Origin: Prostheceraeus crozeri
Lineage: Eukaryota; Platyhelminthes; Polycladida; Euryleptidae
DNA: 64,000 bases
Direction of reading: 5' to 3'
NCBI GenBank assembly: GCA_907163375.1
Contig: CAJQUW010015597.1
Coordinates: 496,001 to 560,000 of the forward strand
The notes beneath the pieces were generated by a model. The model was not told the DNA's origin and did no database searches. It was given only the letters and a program-made list of their open reading frames with translations. Both the position numbers and the translations under genes were made by a program. This document shows, piece after piece, positions 63,898 through 64,000 of the stretch (positions are counted from its first letter, which is position 1; the number at the start of each line of letters is the position of its first letter).

Positions 63898-64000
63898 GTG
63901 AGCTGTGATTGAGGTTAGACTTCAACATTATTATTGTTGCAACATTAGCCACAGTACCTGACCGTATTATTAGTTAATCATAATCATCCCCTAATGGGCT

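Overview
The window is 64 kb of animal nuclear DNA, most likely from a marine invertebrate deuterostome and possibly an echinoderm. That placement is an inference. It rests on AT-rich sequence, clean GT-AG introns, Penelope-like and CR1-type retroelements, and an over-represented TAGGCCTA palindrome (seven exact copies seen). Only two host protein genes are clear, both on the + strand; nearly everything else is intron, intergenic sequence or transposable-element debris.

Positions 1-39153 hold the 3' part of an ATP8A-type P4-ATPase (phospholipid flippase). Eleven exons (1547 to 39153) keep phase across every junction. They encode the end of the P domain with GDGANDV, the last six membrane helices and the C-terminal tail with the GYAFS autoregulatory motif. 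The introns hold most of the repeats: a LINE tail (3.3-4.2 kb), a foldback insertion in a tandem repeat (6.4-7.2 kb), three nested retroelements (18-22.3 kb), a pogo-like element (27.8-28.6 kb), a foldback (30.6-31.4 kb), hAT debris (32.8-33.2 kb) and a recent head-to-head Penelope-like unit (33.7-37.9 kb) with a 716-codon ORF. At the far right (63379-63897) the first coding exon of a 2-oxoglutarate/Fe(II) dioxygenase of the isopenicillin-N-synthase-like family begins and runs out of the window.

Between the genes (39.2-63.3 kb) lie two structures flanked by (TA)n with inward-facing GC-rich minisatellites (40.7-41.5 and 41.6-46.5 kb). A gag-type fossil of the BEL/Pao kind and a cluster of AATCCCGGGATT-like motifs follow (47.2-49.1 kb). 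A decayed LINE (50.5-56.7 kb) is split by a piggyBac transposon. Next comes a 5'-truncated Penelope-like element whose 3' side ends in a tandem array (58.2-58.8 kb). Each array unit carries a hammerhead-like motif, a second co-varying hairpin and an (ACT)n tract.

The array at 58.2-58.8 kb and the head-to-head Penelope unit with its 13-bp target duplication are the most notable observations. A related CTGACGA-hairpin-GAAA motif also sits in the foldback element at 6.6 kb, so hammerhead-like modules recur in separate repeats in this window.
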